Assembly: GCA_016218705.1 (NCBI GenBank)
Contig: JACRDC010000035.1
Location: forward strand, 17,986-81,985
Source of the DNA: Desulfarculus sp.
GTDB lineage: Bacteria; Desulfobacterota; Desulfarculia; Desulfarculales; Desulfarculaceae
DNA length: 64,000 nt
Direction: 5' to 3'
Position 1 is the first letter of the stretch; every line of letters starts with the position of its first letter. This document shows positions 1 through 8,511 of the stretch, piece after piece. Made by a program: the position numbers and the translations under genes. Below the pieces are notes generated by a model. That model made no database searches. It was not told the origin of the DNA and worked only from the letters and a program-made list of their open reading frames with translations.

Positions 1-264
1 CCGCTCGGCCTTGAGGTGCTGGCTTAAGCCCCGCAGGGCCTCCCAGATAAGCTTGAGCTTGCCGAAGACCTCGCTGACCCCCACCAGGGCCAGGTCCTCG
101 GCCCGGTAGAGCAGCCTGGCCCCGGCCGCCTCCAGGGCCGGCCCGCCCACGCCGCTGACCACGAGCCCTGGCTCCAGTTGGCGCAAGGCCTCGATCAGGC
201 GGGCGGCATGGGCGTCGCCGCTGGCCTCGCCGGCCACGATCACCACCTTGGGCGCGGCGGACAA
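1..264 (-). CDS. lpxB: Lipid-A-disaccharide synthase, N-terminal 88 codons (cut by window edge)
   Basis: The translation starts at a TTG directly after the TAA of the upstream Gfo/Idh gene (no spacer). It reads SAAPKVVIVAGEASGD, then a GVGGPALEAAG stretch and an LVGVSEVFGKL stretch, the expected order of the LpxB N-terminus. LpxB is a peripheral inner-membrane GT-B glycosyltransferase that condenses UDP-2,3-diacylglucosamine with lipid X to give the tetraacyl disaccharide of lipid A. It follows lpxA, lpxI and the Gfo/Idh gene, so it is translated as the tail of the lpx operon. No ATG or GTG is available nearby; TTG is the only plausible start. The remainder lies left of base 1. Confidence 0.9.
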   Translation of the reverse strand, partial: MSAAPKVVIVAGEASGDAHAARLIEALRQLEPGLVVSGVGGPALEAAGARLLYRAEDLALVGVSEVFGKLKLIWEALRGLSQHLKAER

Positions 265-1281
265 TTATTCTTCCCCAGGTGGGAGCGCGCCCACCAGGCG
301 CCGCGACACGGCCAGGTACTGCTCCATGTCCCCCAGGCCCTGGCACACCCGCTCGCGCACCGCCAAGGCGCAGGCCAGGGCGCGGCGGCCGTCGGCCCCA
401 TCCACCCGGGGCCGCCGGCGGGTCTTCACCGCCTCCAGGAAATCCTTAAGCTCCGACTCCAGGGGGTCGCTCTTGGGGAAGCGCGGGCGCTCGGCGTCCA
501 CCTTGGGCAACCGCCCTGGGCGAAACTCCACCTTGCCCACCACCGTGAGCCGGCGTTTCTTAAAGTCCAGGGAAAGGTAGGCGTCGGGTTGGAACACGCG
601 CATCTTGCGTTCGTCCTTCAAGGCCAGGCGGCTGGCGGTGACATTGGCCACGCAGCCGCCAGGGAACTCCAGCCGGGAGTTGACGATGTCGGCGTGCTCG
701 CCGATCACCGGCACTCCCACGGCCCTGATCTCCTTGGGGTCCTCGCCCACTAAAGCCAGGATGATGTCCAGGTCGTGGATCATCAAATCCAGCGCCACGT
801 CCACGTCGGTGGCCCGGGCCTTGAAGGGCGCGATGCGGTTGACCTCGATGAACAAGGGCCGCCGCACCCGGCGCACCAGTTCCTCCACCGCCGGGTTGAA
901 ACGCTCCAAATGCCCCACTTGCAGGATGCAGCCCTTTTGGGCGGCCAGGGCCACCAGCGCGTCGGCCTGCTCCAGGGTGGCTGTGATGGGCTTCTCGCAG
1001 AGCACGTCCTTGCCGGCTTCCAGAAAGTCCATGGCCACCTGGTGGTGGCTCACCGTGGGCGTGACCACGGTGACGGCCTGCACCAACTCCAGCACCTGGC
1101 GGTGGTCGTCAAAGGCCCGCACCCCCAGATCGGCGGCCAGGGAGCGCGCCCGCATCAGGTCGCTGTCCACCACGGCCACCAGCTCGGCGTTCTTGAGACG
1201 CTTGAGCTTCTCGGCGTGGAAGCGGCCCAGATAGCCCACGCCGATCACCGCCACCTTCACCTGGTCCTGACCCACCATCAT
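265..1281 (-). CDS. Gfo/Idh/MocA-family oxidoreductase in the lpx operon (GnnA-like)
   Basis: About 338 residues, the usual family length. It has an N-terminal Rossmann fold (VAVIGVGYLGRFHAEKL) and the family Lys motif in DVLCEKPIT, followed by the C-terminal alpha/beta domain. The start is set by GGGAGG immediately before ATGATG; the first ATG overlaps the lpxI stop (ATGA), and the second ATG at 1278 has better spacing. Established: in Acidithiobacillus, GnnA (this family) and the aminotransferase GnnB, encoded between lpxA and lpxB, make UDP-GlcNAc3N for amide-linked lipid A. Here no aminotransferase lies beside it, so the substrate is open. Position between lpxI and lpxB argues for a lipid A or LPS sugar role. 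Confidence 0.8.
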   Translation of the reverse strand: MMVGQDQVKVAVIGVGYLGRFHAEKLKRLKNAELVAVVDSDLMRARSLAADLGVRAFDDHRQVLELVQAVTVVTPTVSHHQVAMDFLEAGKDVLCEKPITATLEQADALVALAAQKGCILQVGHLERFNPAVEELVRRVRRPLFIEVNRIAPFKARATDVDVALDLMIHDLDIILALVGEDPKEIRAVGVPVIGEHADIVNSRLEFPGGCVANVTASRLALKDERKMRVFQPDAYLSLDFKKRRLTVVGKVEFRPGRLPKVDAERPRFPKSDPLESELKDFLEAVKTRRRPRVDGADGRRALACALAVRERVCQGLGDMEQYLAVSRRLVGALPPGEE

Positions 1282-2102
1282 CCTCCCGTCCCGGACCAAG
1301 CCAGGATGCATATGCCGGTCTCGTCGGCGCGCTTGACCATGGCCTGCCGGTCGAAGACCAGGGTGAGGCCGGCCTCGATGACCAGGCAGGAGGCACCGGC
1401 CTTCTGCATCACCGCCACGGTGCCCTCGCCCACGCTGGGCAGATCAAAGCGCCGGTCCTGGCCCGGCTTGCAGCGCTTGACCACCACGGCCCTCTCGCCG
1501 CCGGCCAGGTGGCCGCCGCGGCGGATGCACTCGTCGGTGCCCTCCATGGCCTCCACGGCCACCACGGCCTTGCCCTTGACCACCACGGCCTGGCCGATGT
1601 CCAGCTTGCCCAGCTCGCCGGCCATCTGCCAGCCCAGCTCGGCGTCGGCCCGCTCGGCGGCGTCCGGCCCCCGGCGGGTGTATTGCCCCGCCTGGGCCAA
1701 CAGGTCGGGCACCATCTCGTGGCTGGCCACGATCTCGATGCCCTCTTCCATGAGCACCCGGGCCAGGGTGCGCAGGATGCCGTCGTCGGCCATGTGCCGA
1801 AGCTTGTTAATAAGCAAGAGGGCCTTGAGGTCGGGCTTGATGTCGCTGAACATGCGGGGTTTGCTTACCCCCCCGCACATCACCGCCCGGCTCACCCCGG
1901 CCCGCTGGAAGGTCTTTATCAGCTTGCCCAACTGGCCCAGCTTGACCCAGGCGATCTCGTCCACCTCGGCCGCCAGGTCCAGGCTGGTCTCGCCCTGGAT
2001 GGCCACGGCCACCACCCTAAGCCCCGCCGCCCGGGCCGCCCGGGCGAAGAGAATGGGGAACTGGCCCTTGCCGGCGATGAGGCCGATGCTGCCTTGTGGC
2101 AT
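1278..2102 (-). CDS. lpxI: UDP-2,3-diacylglucosamine pyrophosphatase LpxI
   Basis: 274 residues beginning MPQGSIGLIAGKGQFPILFA, the typical LpxI (formerly DUF1009) N-terminus, with the conserved C-terminal domain ending in FDRQAMVKRADETGICI. LpxI hydrolyses UDP-2,3-diacylglucosamine to lipid X and UMP, the step done by LpxH in enterics. No LpxH is seen nearby, so this is the expected enzyme for the pathway here. It starts two bases after the lpxA stop and its TGA overlaps the next ATG, so translation is probably coupled along lpxA-lpxI-Gfo/Idh-lpxB. Confidence 0.93.
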   Translation of the reverse strand: MPQGSIGLIAGKGQFPILFARAARAAGLRVVAVAIQGETSLDLAAEVDEIAWVKLGQLGKLIKTFQRAGVSRAVMCGGVSKPRMFSDIKPDLKALLLINKLRHMADDGILRTLARVLMEEGIEIVASHEMVPDLLAQAGQYTRRGPDAAERADAELGWQMAGELGKLDIGQAVVVKGKAVVAVEAMEGTDECIRRGGHLAGGERAVVVKRCKPGQDRRFDLPSVGEGTVAVMQKAGASCLVIEAGLTLVFDRQAMVKRADETGICILAWSGTGG

Positions 2103-2104
2103 GG

Positions 2105-2878
2105 CTAGCGGGCCACCCCCCGCTCGGACTTGCGGATGAACTCCACGAAGTGACGCACCTCGGGCAGGTCCGGCACCTCGCCCTCCACCTGCTGCAAGGC
2201 CGTGGCCAGGGGCGTGCGGGTGCGGAAGACGATCTTGTAGGCCTGCTTGAGGGCCTCCAGCGTCTCGTTGCCAAAACCGGCCCGCTTAAGTCCCACTATG
2301 TTGAGGCCGTGGGTCTTGGCCCGGTTGCCCTCGCACAGGCAATAGGGCGGCAGGTCCACGCTGACTCCGGAGAGCCCCCCCACGAAGCAATAGCGGCCGA
2401 TGCGCGTGAACTGGTGCACGGCCACCAGCCCGCCCAGGCCGACGTGGTCCTCTATGGTCACGTGGCCGCCCAGGGTGGCGGCGTTGGCCATTATGACGTG
2501 GTCGCCCAATTGGCAGTCGTGGGCCACATGGCTGTAGGCCATTAGCAGGCAGTTGTCGCCCACCCGGGTGGTGCCGCCGCCGTGAAGGGTGCCGCGGTTG
2601 ACGGTGACGAACTCCCGGACCTGCACCTGGCGGCCGACCTCCAGGAAGGACTCCTCGCCCCCGAACTTGAGGTCCTGGGGGTCGCTGCCCAGGGAGGCGA
2701 AGGGCCAGACGTGGCTGCCCTCGCCAATGGCGGTGTTTTTCTCGACGTTGACGTGGTGGTCAATACGGCAGCCGGCGGCGATGGACACGCCGGGGCCGAT
2801 GAAGGTGTAAGGCCCAATCACCGCGTCCGGCGCGATATTGGCGCTCTGGTCCACCACCGCGGTGGGATGAATGTTCAT
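2105..2878 (-). CDS. lpxA: UDP-N-acetylglucosamine O-acyltransferase
   Basis: 257 residues of left-handed beta-helix hexapeptide repeats (for example VVDQSANIAPDAVIGPYTFIG), then a helical C-terminal domain from about residue 190. The catalytic-histidine segment SHVAHDCQLGDH corresponds to the HIAHDC region of E. coli LpxA. It transfers a 3-hydroxyacyl chain from acyl carrier protein to UDP-GlcNAc in the cytoplasm, the first step of lipid A synthesis. If the downstream Gfo/Idh enzyme supplies an amino sugar, LpxA might instead N-acylate UDP-GlcNAc3N; the sequence alone does not decide this. It lies between fabZ and lpxI. Confidence 0.95.
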   Translation of the reverse strand: MNIHPTAVVDQSANIAPDAVIGPYTFIGPGVSIAAGCRIDHHVNVEKNTAIGEGSHVWPFASLGSDPQDLKFGGEESFLEVGRQVQVREFVTVNRGTLHGGGTTRVGDNCLLMAYSHVAHDCQLGDHVIMANAATLGGHVTIEDHVGLGGLVAVHQFTRIGRYCFVGGLSGVSVDLPPYCLCEGNRAKTHGLNIVGLKRAGFGNETLEALKQAYKIVFRTRTPLATALQQVEGEVPDLPEVRHFVEFIRKSERGVAR

Positions 2879-2938
2879 AAGCCGTGCTTTCCTTGCTGGG
2901 TTGCGGGGCGCCGGAGCGCGTCCCCGTCGGTCAGGAGG

Positions 2939-3373
2939 TTACCAGGCGGCGGTCACCTCGGCCTGGGCCGCCACCTTGCCGTCCACCAGGCCCTTGCCTT
3001 CCATCTTCCAGGCCCGGCTGGAGCGGTGCAGGTGGGAAACCTCCAGGATGAGCTGGTCGCCCGGCACCACCGGCCGGCGGAACTTGACCTTGTCAATGGC
3101 CATGAAGTAGATCAGCTTGCCCCGCAGGTTTTCGTCGGTGTGATAGGCCAGGAGCCCCCCCACCTGGGCCATGGCCTCGATGATGAGCACGCCGGGCATC
3201 ACCGGCCGGCCGGGGAAGTGACCCTGGAAGAAGGGCTCGTTGAAGGTGACGTTCTTGAGCGCCCGCATGAACCGGCCCGTTTCCATCTCCAGCACCCGGT
3301 CCACCAGGAGCAGGGGATAGCGGTGGGGCAGCACCTGCATGATCTCTTCCATGTTCATCACGGGCTGGGTCAT
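2939..3373 (-). CDS. fabZ: 3-hydroxyacyl-[acyl-carrier-protein] dehydratase FabZ
   Basis: 144 residues, the normal FabZ length, starting MTQPVMNMEEIMQVLPHRYP. The hot-dog fold signature FQGHFPGRPVMPGVLIIEAMAQ carries the catalytic His and Glu. The ATG at 3373 has AAGGAG eight bases upstream; the frame stays open further upstream, but that part is only a shadow of lpxD. FabZ dehydrates 3-hydroxyacyl-ACP in fatty acid elongation and competes with LpxA and LpxD for the same substrate, which explains the widely seen lpxD-fabZ-lpxA order found here. Confidence 0.96.
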   Translation of the reverse strand: MTQPVMNMEEIMQVLPHRYPLLLVDRVLEMETGRFMRALKNVTFNEPFFQGHFPGRPVMPGVLIIEAMAQVGGLLAYHTDENLRGKLIYFMAIDKVKFRRPVVPGDQLILEVSHLHRSSRAWKMEGKGLVDGKVAAQAEVTAAW

Positions 3374-3383
3374 GGCCGCTCCT

Positions 3384-4418
3384 TTAGGCTTGAGGCCCTT
3401 GCATCTTCTTGATCTGGGCTTCCAGGCCGCGGACCCGCTCCAGCAATTCGGGCAGCCGGCGCAGGGCCAACAGGTTGCGCAGGTTCTGCTTGTGGGGCAC
3501 CGGCGGGGTGCCGGAGACCACCTCGCCAGGGCCGATGTTGGCGGCCACGCCACTTTGGGGTCCCACGATGGCGTTGTCGCCAATGGTCAGGTGGCCGCTG
3601 ATCCCCGCTTGGCCGGCCAGGATGACGTGCTTGCCCACCTTGGTGGAGCCGCTGATGCCCACCTGGCACACCAGCAGGGTGTCCTCGCCGACAACGCAGT
3701 TGTGGGCCACATGCACGTGGTCGTCCATCTTGACGCCGCGCTGTACCCAGGTGCGGCCGGTGGCGGCGCGGTCAATGGTGCACAGGGCGCCCACCTCCAC
3801 ATCGTCGTCAACCTGCACGATGCCGATCTGCGGAATCTTGAAGTAGGCCTGGCCGTCGGGCGCGAAGCCGTAGCCGTCGGCGCCGATGACCGTGCCCCCG
3901 TGGATGATGCAACGCTGGCCCACCAGGCAGCCGTGGTAGAGCACCACCCCCGGGTGCAGCACGCTGTCGTCGCCCACCCGGCAGCCCGGCCCCACATAGA
4001 CATGGGGGTGCAGCACCACGCGGTCGCCCAGCACGGCGCCCTCGCCCACATAGGCCAGGGCGTGCACGCTGACGTCGCGGCCCAGGCGGGCGCTGGCCTC
4101 CACCACCGCCTGGGGATGCACTCCCAGGGGCTTAAGGGGCTGGCGGATGGCCTCGGTCAACACCTTGGCGTAGGCCAGGTAGGGGTCGTCCACCCGAATC
4201 ACGGCCAGGCCCTCGGGCACTTCCTGGCCGGGACGCACCAGCACCACGCCCGCCCGGCAGGCGGGCAGGAGCTTGGCGTACTTGGGGTTGGCCAAAAAGG
4301 CCAGGTCCTCGGGTCCGGCGTCCTCGATGCCCTTGATGCCCTTTATAACGCGCTCGCCCGGTCCTTCCAGGCGGCCGCCCAAGAGGGCGGCCAGTTGGCT
4401 TAGGTTGATCTGTTGCAT
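3384..4418 (-). CDS. lpxD: UDP-3-O-(3-hydroxyacyl)glucosamine N-acyltransferase
   Basis: 344 residues. An N-terminal uridine-binding domain (about 1-100, INLSQLAALLGGRLEG and LAFLANPKYAKLL) is followed by a long hexapeptide-repeat beta-helix (VHPQAVVEASARLG onward) and a short C-terminal helix. The active-site stretch HVHVAHNCVVGED is clear. LpxD adds the second, N-linked acyl chain to the lipid A precursor. The gene sits 12 bases downstream of skp and 10 bases before fabZ, all on the minus strand, as one operon. Confidence 0.95.
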   Translation of the reverse strand: MQQINLSQLAALLGGRLEGPGERVIKGIKGIEDAGPEDLAFLANPKYAKLLPACRAGVVLVRPGQEVPEGLAVIRVDDPYLAYAKVLTEAIRQPLKPLGVHPQAVVEASARLGRDVSVHALAYVGEGAVLGDRVVLHPHVYVGPGCRVGDDSVLHPGVVLYHGCLVGQRCIIHGGTVIGADGYGFAPDGQAYFKIPQIGIVQVDDDVEVGALCTIDRAATGRTWVQRGVKMDDHVHVAHNCVVGEDTLLVCQVGISGSTKVGKHVILAGQAGISGHLTIGDNAIVGPQSGVAANIGPGEVVSGTPPVPHKQNLRNLLALRRLPELLERVRGLEAQIKKMQGPQA

Positions 4419-4430
4419 GCCGTCCCGGGC

Positions 4431-4964
4431 CTAGGGGTTGGCCTTGTCGTAGGCGGCGATCACCTGGCCGGTTATGTCCGCGCTCTTGGGGAAGTACAGG
4501 GGCATGCGGGCGTCCAGGATGACCGCGTAGCCGCCCTTGGTGCCCATGTCGTCTATTATCTTGATCATCTTGCCCTGGATCGGCGAGAGCATGTCGCGGG
4601 TGGCCTCGTTCATCTCTTGCTCGGCGTCGCGCTTGCGGTCGTTCAAGAGGCGCTGCTTGCGCTCGAAGTCACGCTCCTTGGCCAGCTTGGCCTCGGTTTT
4701 GAGCAGGGCGGCGGTGTTCTCCAGGTCCTTGCGCATGTTCTGGAGCTCGTCATTCAGGTGCTTCAGCTCGGCCTTGAGCTTGTCGGCCTTGCGGTTGAGC
4801 TCGGCCTGGGCCTTTTTGCCGGCCGCGCACTCGAAGATGGCCCGCTCCAGGTTCACCACCGCCACGGGGCCTTGCGCCAGGGCCAGGGAGGGCAAGGCCA
4901 AGGCGGTCATGATCAGCAAGGTCAGGACGCCGCAGAAGAATTGTTTCTCGTTAACTTTACGCAT
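4431..4964 (-). CDS. skp: OmpH/Skp-family periplasmic chaperone
   Basis: 177 residues. A signal peptide (VLTLLIMTALALPSLALAQ) is followed by the short core strand GPVAVVNLERAIFEC and a long charged coiled coil (about 50-130) that forms the Skp tentacles. The C-terminal strand YAVILDARMPLYFPKSADIT is typical of OmpH. In the periplasm Skp holds unfolded outer-membrane proteins for BamA. It lies between bamA and lpxD, the classic order, so it is probably cotranscribed with both. The sequence diverges from E. coli Skp, as usual outside gammaproteobacteria. Confidence 0.92.
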   Translation of the reverse strand: MRKVNEKQFFCGVLTLLIMTALALPSLALAQGPVAVVNLERAIFECAAGKKAQAELNRKADKLKAELKHLNDELQNMRKDLENTAALLKTEAKLAKERDFERKQRLLNDRKRDAEQEMNEATRDMLSPIQGKMIKIIDDMGTKGGYAVILDARMPLYFPKSADITGQVIAAYDKANP

Positions 4965-5010
4965 GCTGTCTGCTCCCTAGCGGTACCGGGACCAAAGGGC
5001 CCCAGGGTGA

Positions 5011-7662
5011 TTAGAAAATGCTGCCGATGGTGAATTCCCAGTTGGACTGGCTGTCGTCCGGCTTGGGGTCCAGTACGTAGCCGTATTCCAGGCGCAAGGG
5101 GCCCATGGGCGAGTACCAGCGGATGCCGCCGCCCACGCTCTGGCGCAGATCGCCCAGCTTGTAACCGTCCTCCTGGCTCCAGACGTTACCAGTGTCGAAG
5201 AAGACCACGCCCACCAGGCCGGCCTTGGGCAACAGCGGGAAGCGGTACTCCACGTTGGCCAGGGCCATGCGCTCGCCGCCGATGCGGTCGTTGGTCGCGG
5301 GGTCGCGGGGGCTGACCGACTGGTAGTCGAAGCCGCGCAGGGTGTTGATGCCACCAAGGAAGAACTTCTCGTAGATGGGCAGGTCGCCGCCGCCGTGGCC
5401 GGTCAGCCAGCCGGCGCGGCCGTGCAGCACGAAGACGTGGTCCCACCACAAGGGGAAATACCAGCCTGTATCGCCTATGACCTTGATGAAGGCGTTGGTG
5501 CCGCCCAAGGGATCACCGGCGTACTCGGCGCTTATGCTGTTGTCCGAGCCCTTGGTGGCGTTGAAGGCGTGGTCGCGGGTGTCGCGGCGCAGGATGGCGC
5601 GCACCGCGCTGGTGGTGTGCTCGCCCTTCTGGTCCTTGATGATGCGGGCGGCGTTGCTCTGGATATCGTAGATGTCGGCTATTTCGTAGGTGTAGTAGGT
5701 GTAGAGCCGGGTGGCCCGGAAGGGGGTGGGCCAGCCCAGGCGCAGACGGCCGCCGATGGCGTCCTTGGTGTAGGTGAAGTACTCCCGGGACCAGTCGTAG
5801 AGATCCACGCCGGCGCTGACCGGGCGGTCGAAGAGCCAGGGCTCGGTGAAGCTGATGGTGTAGCGGGTGGAGGTGCCGCCCACCTGGCCCTTGAGCTCCA
5901 ACTGCTGGCCGCGGCCGAAGAGGTTGTTCTCGCCGATGCGGCCCATGATCATGAACTTGTCCACCGTGGAGTAGCCGGCGCCCACGCTGAACTGGCCGGT
6001 GCGCTTCTCCTTGACGTCAATCTTGAGGTCCATGCGGTCGGGGGCGCTGCCCTTGGCGGTGGTGATGTGGATGTCCTCGAAGAAGTTGAGGCGCCTGAGG
6101 CGCATGTTGCCGTCGCGCAGGGCCGTGCCCGAGAACAGATCACCCTCGGCCACGCCCAGCTCGCGCCGGATGACGTTGTCGCGGGTGTTGGCGTTGCCGG
6201 TGATGAGGATGCGCTCGAAGTAGACCTTGTCGCCCTTCTTGATATTGAAGGCGATGCTGACCGAGTGCTTGTCCATGTTCTGCTGGATCTGGGGGCGCAC
6301 GTCCACATAGGCGAAGCCGCGGTCGGCGTAGAGGTTGTTGAGGTTGGCCATGTCCTGGCGCAACAGGTCGCGGTTGAACCATTGGCCGGGCTTGATCTTG
6401 AGCGACTCCACCACTTCCTTCTGGGGCACGATCATCTCGCCGCTGACGGCCACGTCGGCAATCTTGAAGCGTGGGCCTTCCTCGACATTAAAGAGCACCA
6501 CCAGGCCGTCGGGCTCACGGGTGACGGTGGGCTCGCCCACCCGGGCACTCATATAGCCGTTGTTGTAGTAAAAATCGGTGATCTTCTCCACGTCCTGGTC
6601 CAGCTTGCTGCGCTCCAGCACGTTGGATTCGGTTATCCAGGTGAACCAGCCCTTCTGGGTGGTGGACATCTGGTCGCGGATCTCGTCTTCCTTGAAGGAC
6701 TTGTTGCCGGTGAAGGATATCTTCTTGATGAAGACCTTCTTGCCTTCCTCGATCTTGAAGGTCACGCCGGGATCGCCGGAGGGGGTGGTTATGATCTCGC
6801 TGGCCACCTTGGCGTCGTAGTAGCCCTTGTCGTGGTAGAGTTTGACGATCTTGGCCTCGGCCTCCTTGATGGTCTCGGGCTTGAACACGCCGAAGGCCTT
6901 GATGCCGATCTGGTCGCGCAGGTCCTTGGTGTCAATGGCCTTGTTGCCGACCAGGTTCACCTCGCGGATGGTGGGTTTTTCCTTGACCACCACCGTGACC
7001 ACCTTGCCCTGGGCCGAATCGCTGGCATCCAGGCGCACGTCGTCGAAGTAGCCCATCTTCCAGATGGCGCGCAGGTCCTCGTCCAGGCGCACGGGGGCGT
7101 AGGCCCCGCCCACCTTGGACTGCATCACGGCCTTGATGGCCTCGGCCTCGATGCGCTTGTTGCCCTCCACCTTGATGTCGGCCACCTGCTCGCGGCCGGC
7201 GGCCTGGGTGCTTAGCTCGCGGGCCAGGCGGTCGGTGAGTCCCTCCAGGGAGTCAGTGCCCGTGCCTTCCACGAACAAGGACTGGGGACGCCGCATGCCC
7301 AGCACGTCCAGCAGCTTGACGTCCAGGGACACCCGGTTGCCGATCTTGGTCAGGGAGCCGTAGACCGCGTACTCGGCCCCCAGGCGGCCGGCCAGGTTGC
7401 GGGCCAGGGTGAGGTCCAGGGGCTTCTTGGCCTCGGCCAGGGCGCGGTTGACGTCCTTGAGGTCCAGGACATTGAGCCCCTCGGTCTTGAGCTTCTTGGC
7501 CAGGGTGGACTGCAAGCCCTGGCGAAGTTGCTCCAGCGGCTCCTGGCTGAAGACGTCAAAGGGGAATACCGCCACCTTGGCGGGTTCGGCCGAGAAGACC
7601 ACGCCCGGCCAAGCCATTAGCAGAAGGGCAGCCAGGACCCACAGCAGTGCCTTGTTCTTCAT
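5011..7662 (-). CDS. bamA: Outer membrane assembly factor BamA with extra N-terminal TolB-like domain
   Basis: 883 residues from the ATG at 7662 (GGGGGC upstream; an in-frame TTG at 7680 is less likely). A signal peptide ends near VFSA. Residues about 27-150 (VAVFPFDVFSQEPLEQLRQG to LDVKLLDVLG) form an alpha/beta domain like the N-terminus of TolB, not part of E. coli BamA. Five POTRA domains follow from VADIKVEGNKRIEAE, then the beta-barrel from about 540. The barrel has the loop-6 motif LRGFDYQSV and ends in FTIGSIF, a C-terminal beta-signal with Phe. BamA inserts beta-barrel proteins into the outer membrane. Skp, its substrate chaperone, is next downstream. Confidence 0.95.
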   Translation of the reverse strand: MKNKALLWVLAALLLMAWPGVVFSAEPAKVAVFPFDVFSQEPLEQLRQGLQSTLAKKLKTEGLNVLDLKDVNRALAEAKKPLDLTLARNLAGRLGAEYAVYGSLTKIGNRVSLDVKLLDVLGMRRPQSLFVEGTGTDSLEGLTDRLARELSTQAAGREQVADIKVEGNKRIEAEAIKAVMQSKVGGAYAPVRLDEDLRAIWKMGYFDDVRLDASDSAQGKVVTVVVKEKPTIREVNLVGNKAIDTKDLRDQIGIKAFGVFKPETIKEAEAKIVKLYHDKGYYDAKVASEIITTPSGDPGVTFKIEEGKKVFIKKISFTGNKSFKEDEIRDQMSTTQKGWFTWITESNVLERSKLDQDVEKITDFYYNNGYMSARVGEPTVTREPDGLVVLFNVEEGPRFKIADVAVSGEMIVPQKEVVESLKIKPGQWFNRDLLRQDMANLNNLYADRGFAYVDVRPQIQQNMDKHSVSIAFNIKKGDKVYFERILITGNANTRDNVIRRELGVAEGDLFSGTALRDGNMRLRRLNFFEDIHITTAKGSAPDRMDLKIDVKEKRTGQFSVGAGYSTVDKFMIMGRIGENNLFGRGQQLELKGQVGGTSTRYTISFTEPWLFDRPVSAGVDLYDWSREYFTYTKDAIGGRLRLGWPTPFRATRLYTYYTYEIADIYDIQSNAARIIKDQKGEHTTSAVRAILRRDTRDHAFNATKGSDNSISAEYAGDPLGGTNAFIKVIGDTGWYFPLWWDHVFVLHGRAGWLTGHGGGDLPIYEKFFLGGINTLRGFDYQSVSPRDPATNDRIGGERMALANVEYRFPLLPKAGLVGVVFFDTGNVWSQEDGYKLGDLRQSVGGGIRWYSPMGPLRLEYGYVLDPKPDDSQSNWEFTIGSIF

Positions 7663-7770
7663 TCGGCCCCCGTTCGTCAATTTTGTGTAGCGGGTCCAGC
7701 CCTTCGAGGCCTGGACCCTCCGCCAGCCGCCGTGAGGCTCAGGCGGTGGCCAGGGTGAAATATCCCGCCC

Positions 7771-8511
7771 CTAGGGCAGGGGAATGATCCGCCCCTCGGC
7801 CAGGCGCAGCCGGCGGTCCAGGGAGGCCGCCAGGCGCTCGTTGTGGGTGACCACCAGGGTGGTCAGCCCCATTTCGGCGTTGAGGCGCAAGATCAACTGA
7901 TGCACCTTCTCGCCGGTCCTTTCGTCCAGGTTGCCGGTGGGCTCGTCGGCCAAGAGCAGCCGCGGCCGCAAGACCAAGGCCCTGGCAACCGCCACCCGCT
8001 GGGCCTCGCCGCCCGACAACTCGCCCAGGCGGTGGCCCAGACGCTGGGCCAGGCCCACCTCGGCCAAGAGTTCGCCCGCCAGCTTCTCGGCCTGCCGGCG
8101 GTCCTGCTTGGCGATCAGGGCCGGCATCATCACGTTCTCCAGGGCCGAGAACTCTGGCAACAGGTGGTGGAACTGGAACACGAACCCAATGTAGCGGTTC
8201 CGAAAGGCCGCCAGCCCCGGCTCATCCAGGCTGGCCAGCTCTTGCCCATCCACCACCACCCGGCCCGCGGATGCGCGGTCCAGGGTGCCTATTATGTGTA
8301 AAAGCGTGGACTTGCCCACGCCCGACGACCCCACGATGGCCACGGTCTCCCCCGCCGCCACCTCAAGGTCCAGACCCTTGAGGACTTCCACTTTATCACG
8401 CGGACCCTCGTAGGTCTTGCAAAGCTTTTCTATTAGAATAAAAGGTGTCTGCTTTGTCAAGGCTTTAGGCCCCTCAGACCCCGCTATTTCCTGGCCGGCG
8501 GGCTGGCTCAT
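7771..8511 (-). CDS. lolD: Lipoprotein-releasing ABC transporter ATPase LolD
   Basis: 246 residues. Walker A is GSSGVGKST, the signature LSGGEAQR, Walker [13 protein letters not shown] and the H-loop VVTHNE. The [12 protein letters not shown] stretch is characteristic of LolD. LolD powers extraction of mature lipoproteins from the inner membrane and their hand-over to LolA. Its ATG overlaps the lolC stop as ATGA, so the pair is translationally coupled. There is a roughly 20-residue leader before the ABC fold. The 108-base spacer to bamA holds a hairpin (GGTCCAG/CTGGACC, about 7711-7735) that could attenuate read-through. Confidence 0.95.
   Translation of the reverse strand: MSQPAGQEIAGSEGPKALTKQTPFILIEKLCKTYEGPRDKVEVLKGLDLEVAAGETVAIVGSSGVGKSTLLHIIGTLDRASAGRVVVDGQELASLDEPGLAAFRNRYIGFVFQFHHLLPEFSALENVMMPALIAKQDRRQAEKLAGELLAEVGLAQRLGHRLGELSGGEAQRVAVARALVLRPRLLLADEPTGNLDERTGEKVHQLILRLNAEMGLTTLVVTHNERLAASLDRRLRLAEGRIIPLP

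Noticed and set aside
5395..7215. A 606-codon open frame antisense to bamA.
   Set aside because: Low-complexity Val/Gly/Leu/His composition mirrors bamA codons; no ribosome site and no motifs.
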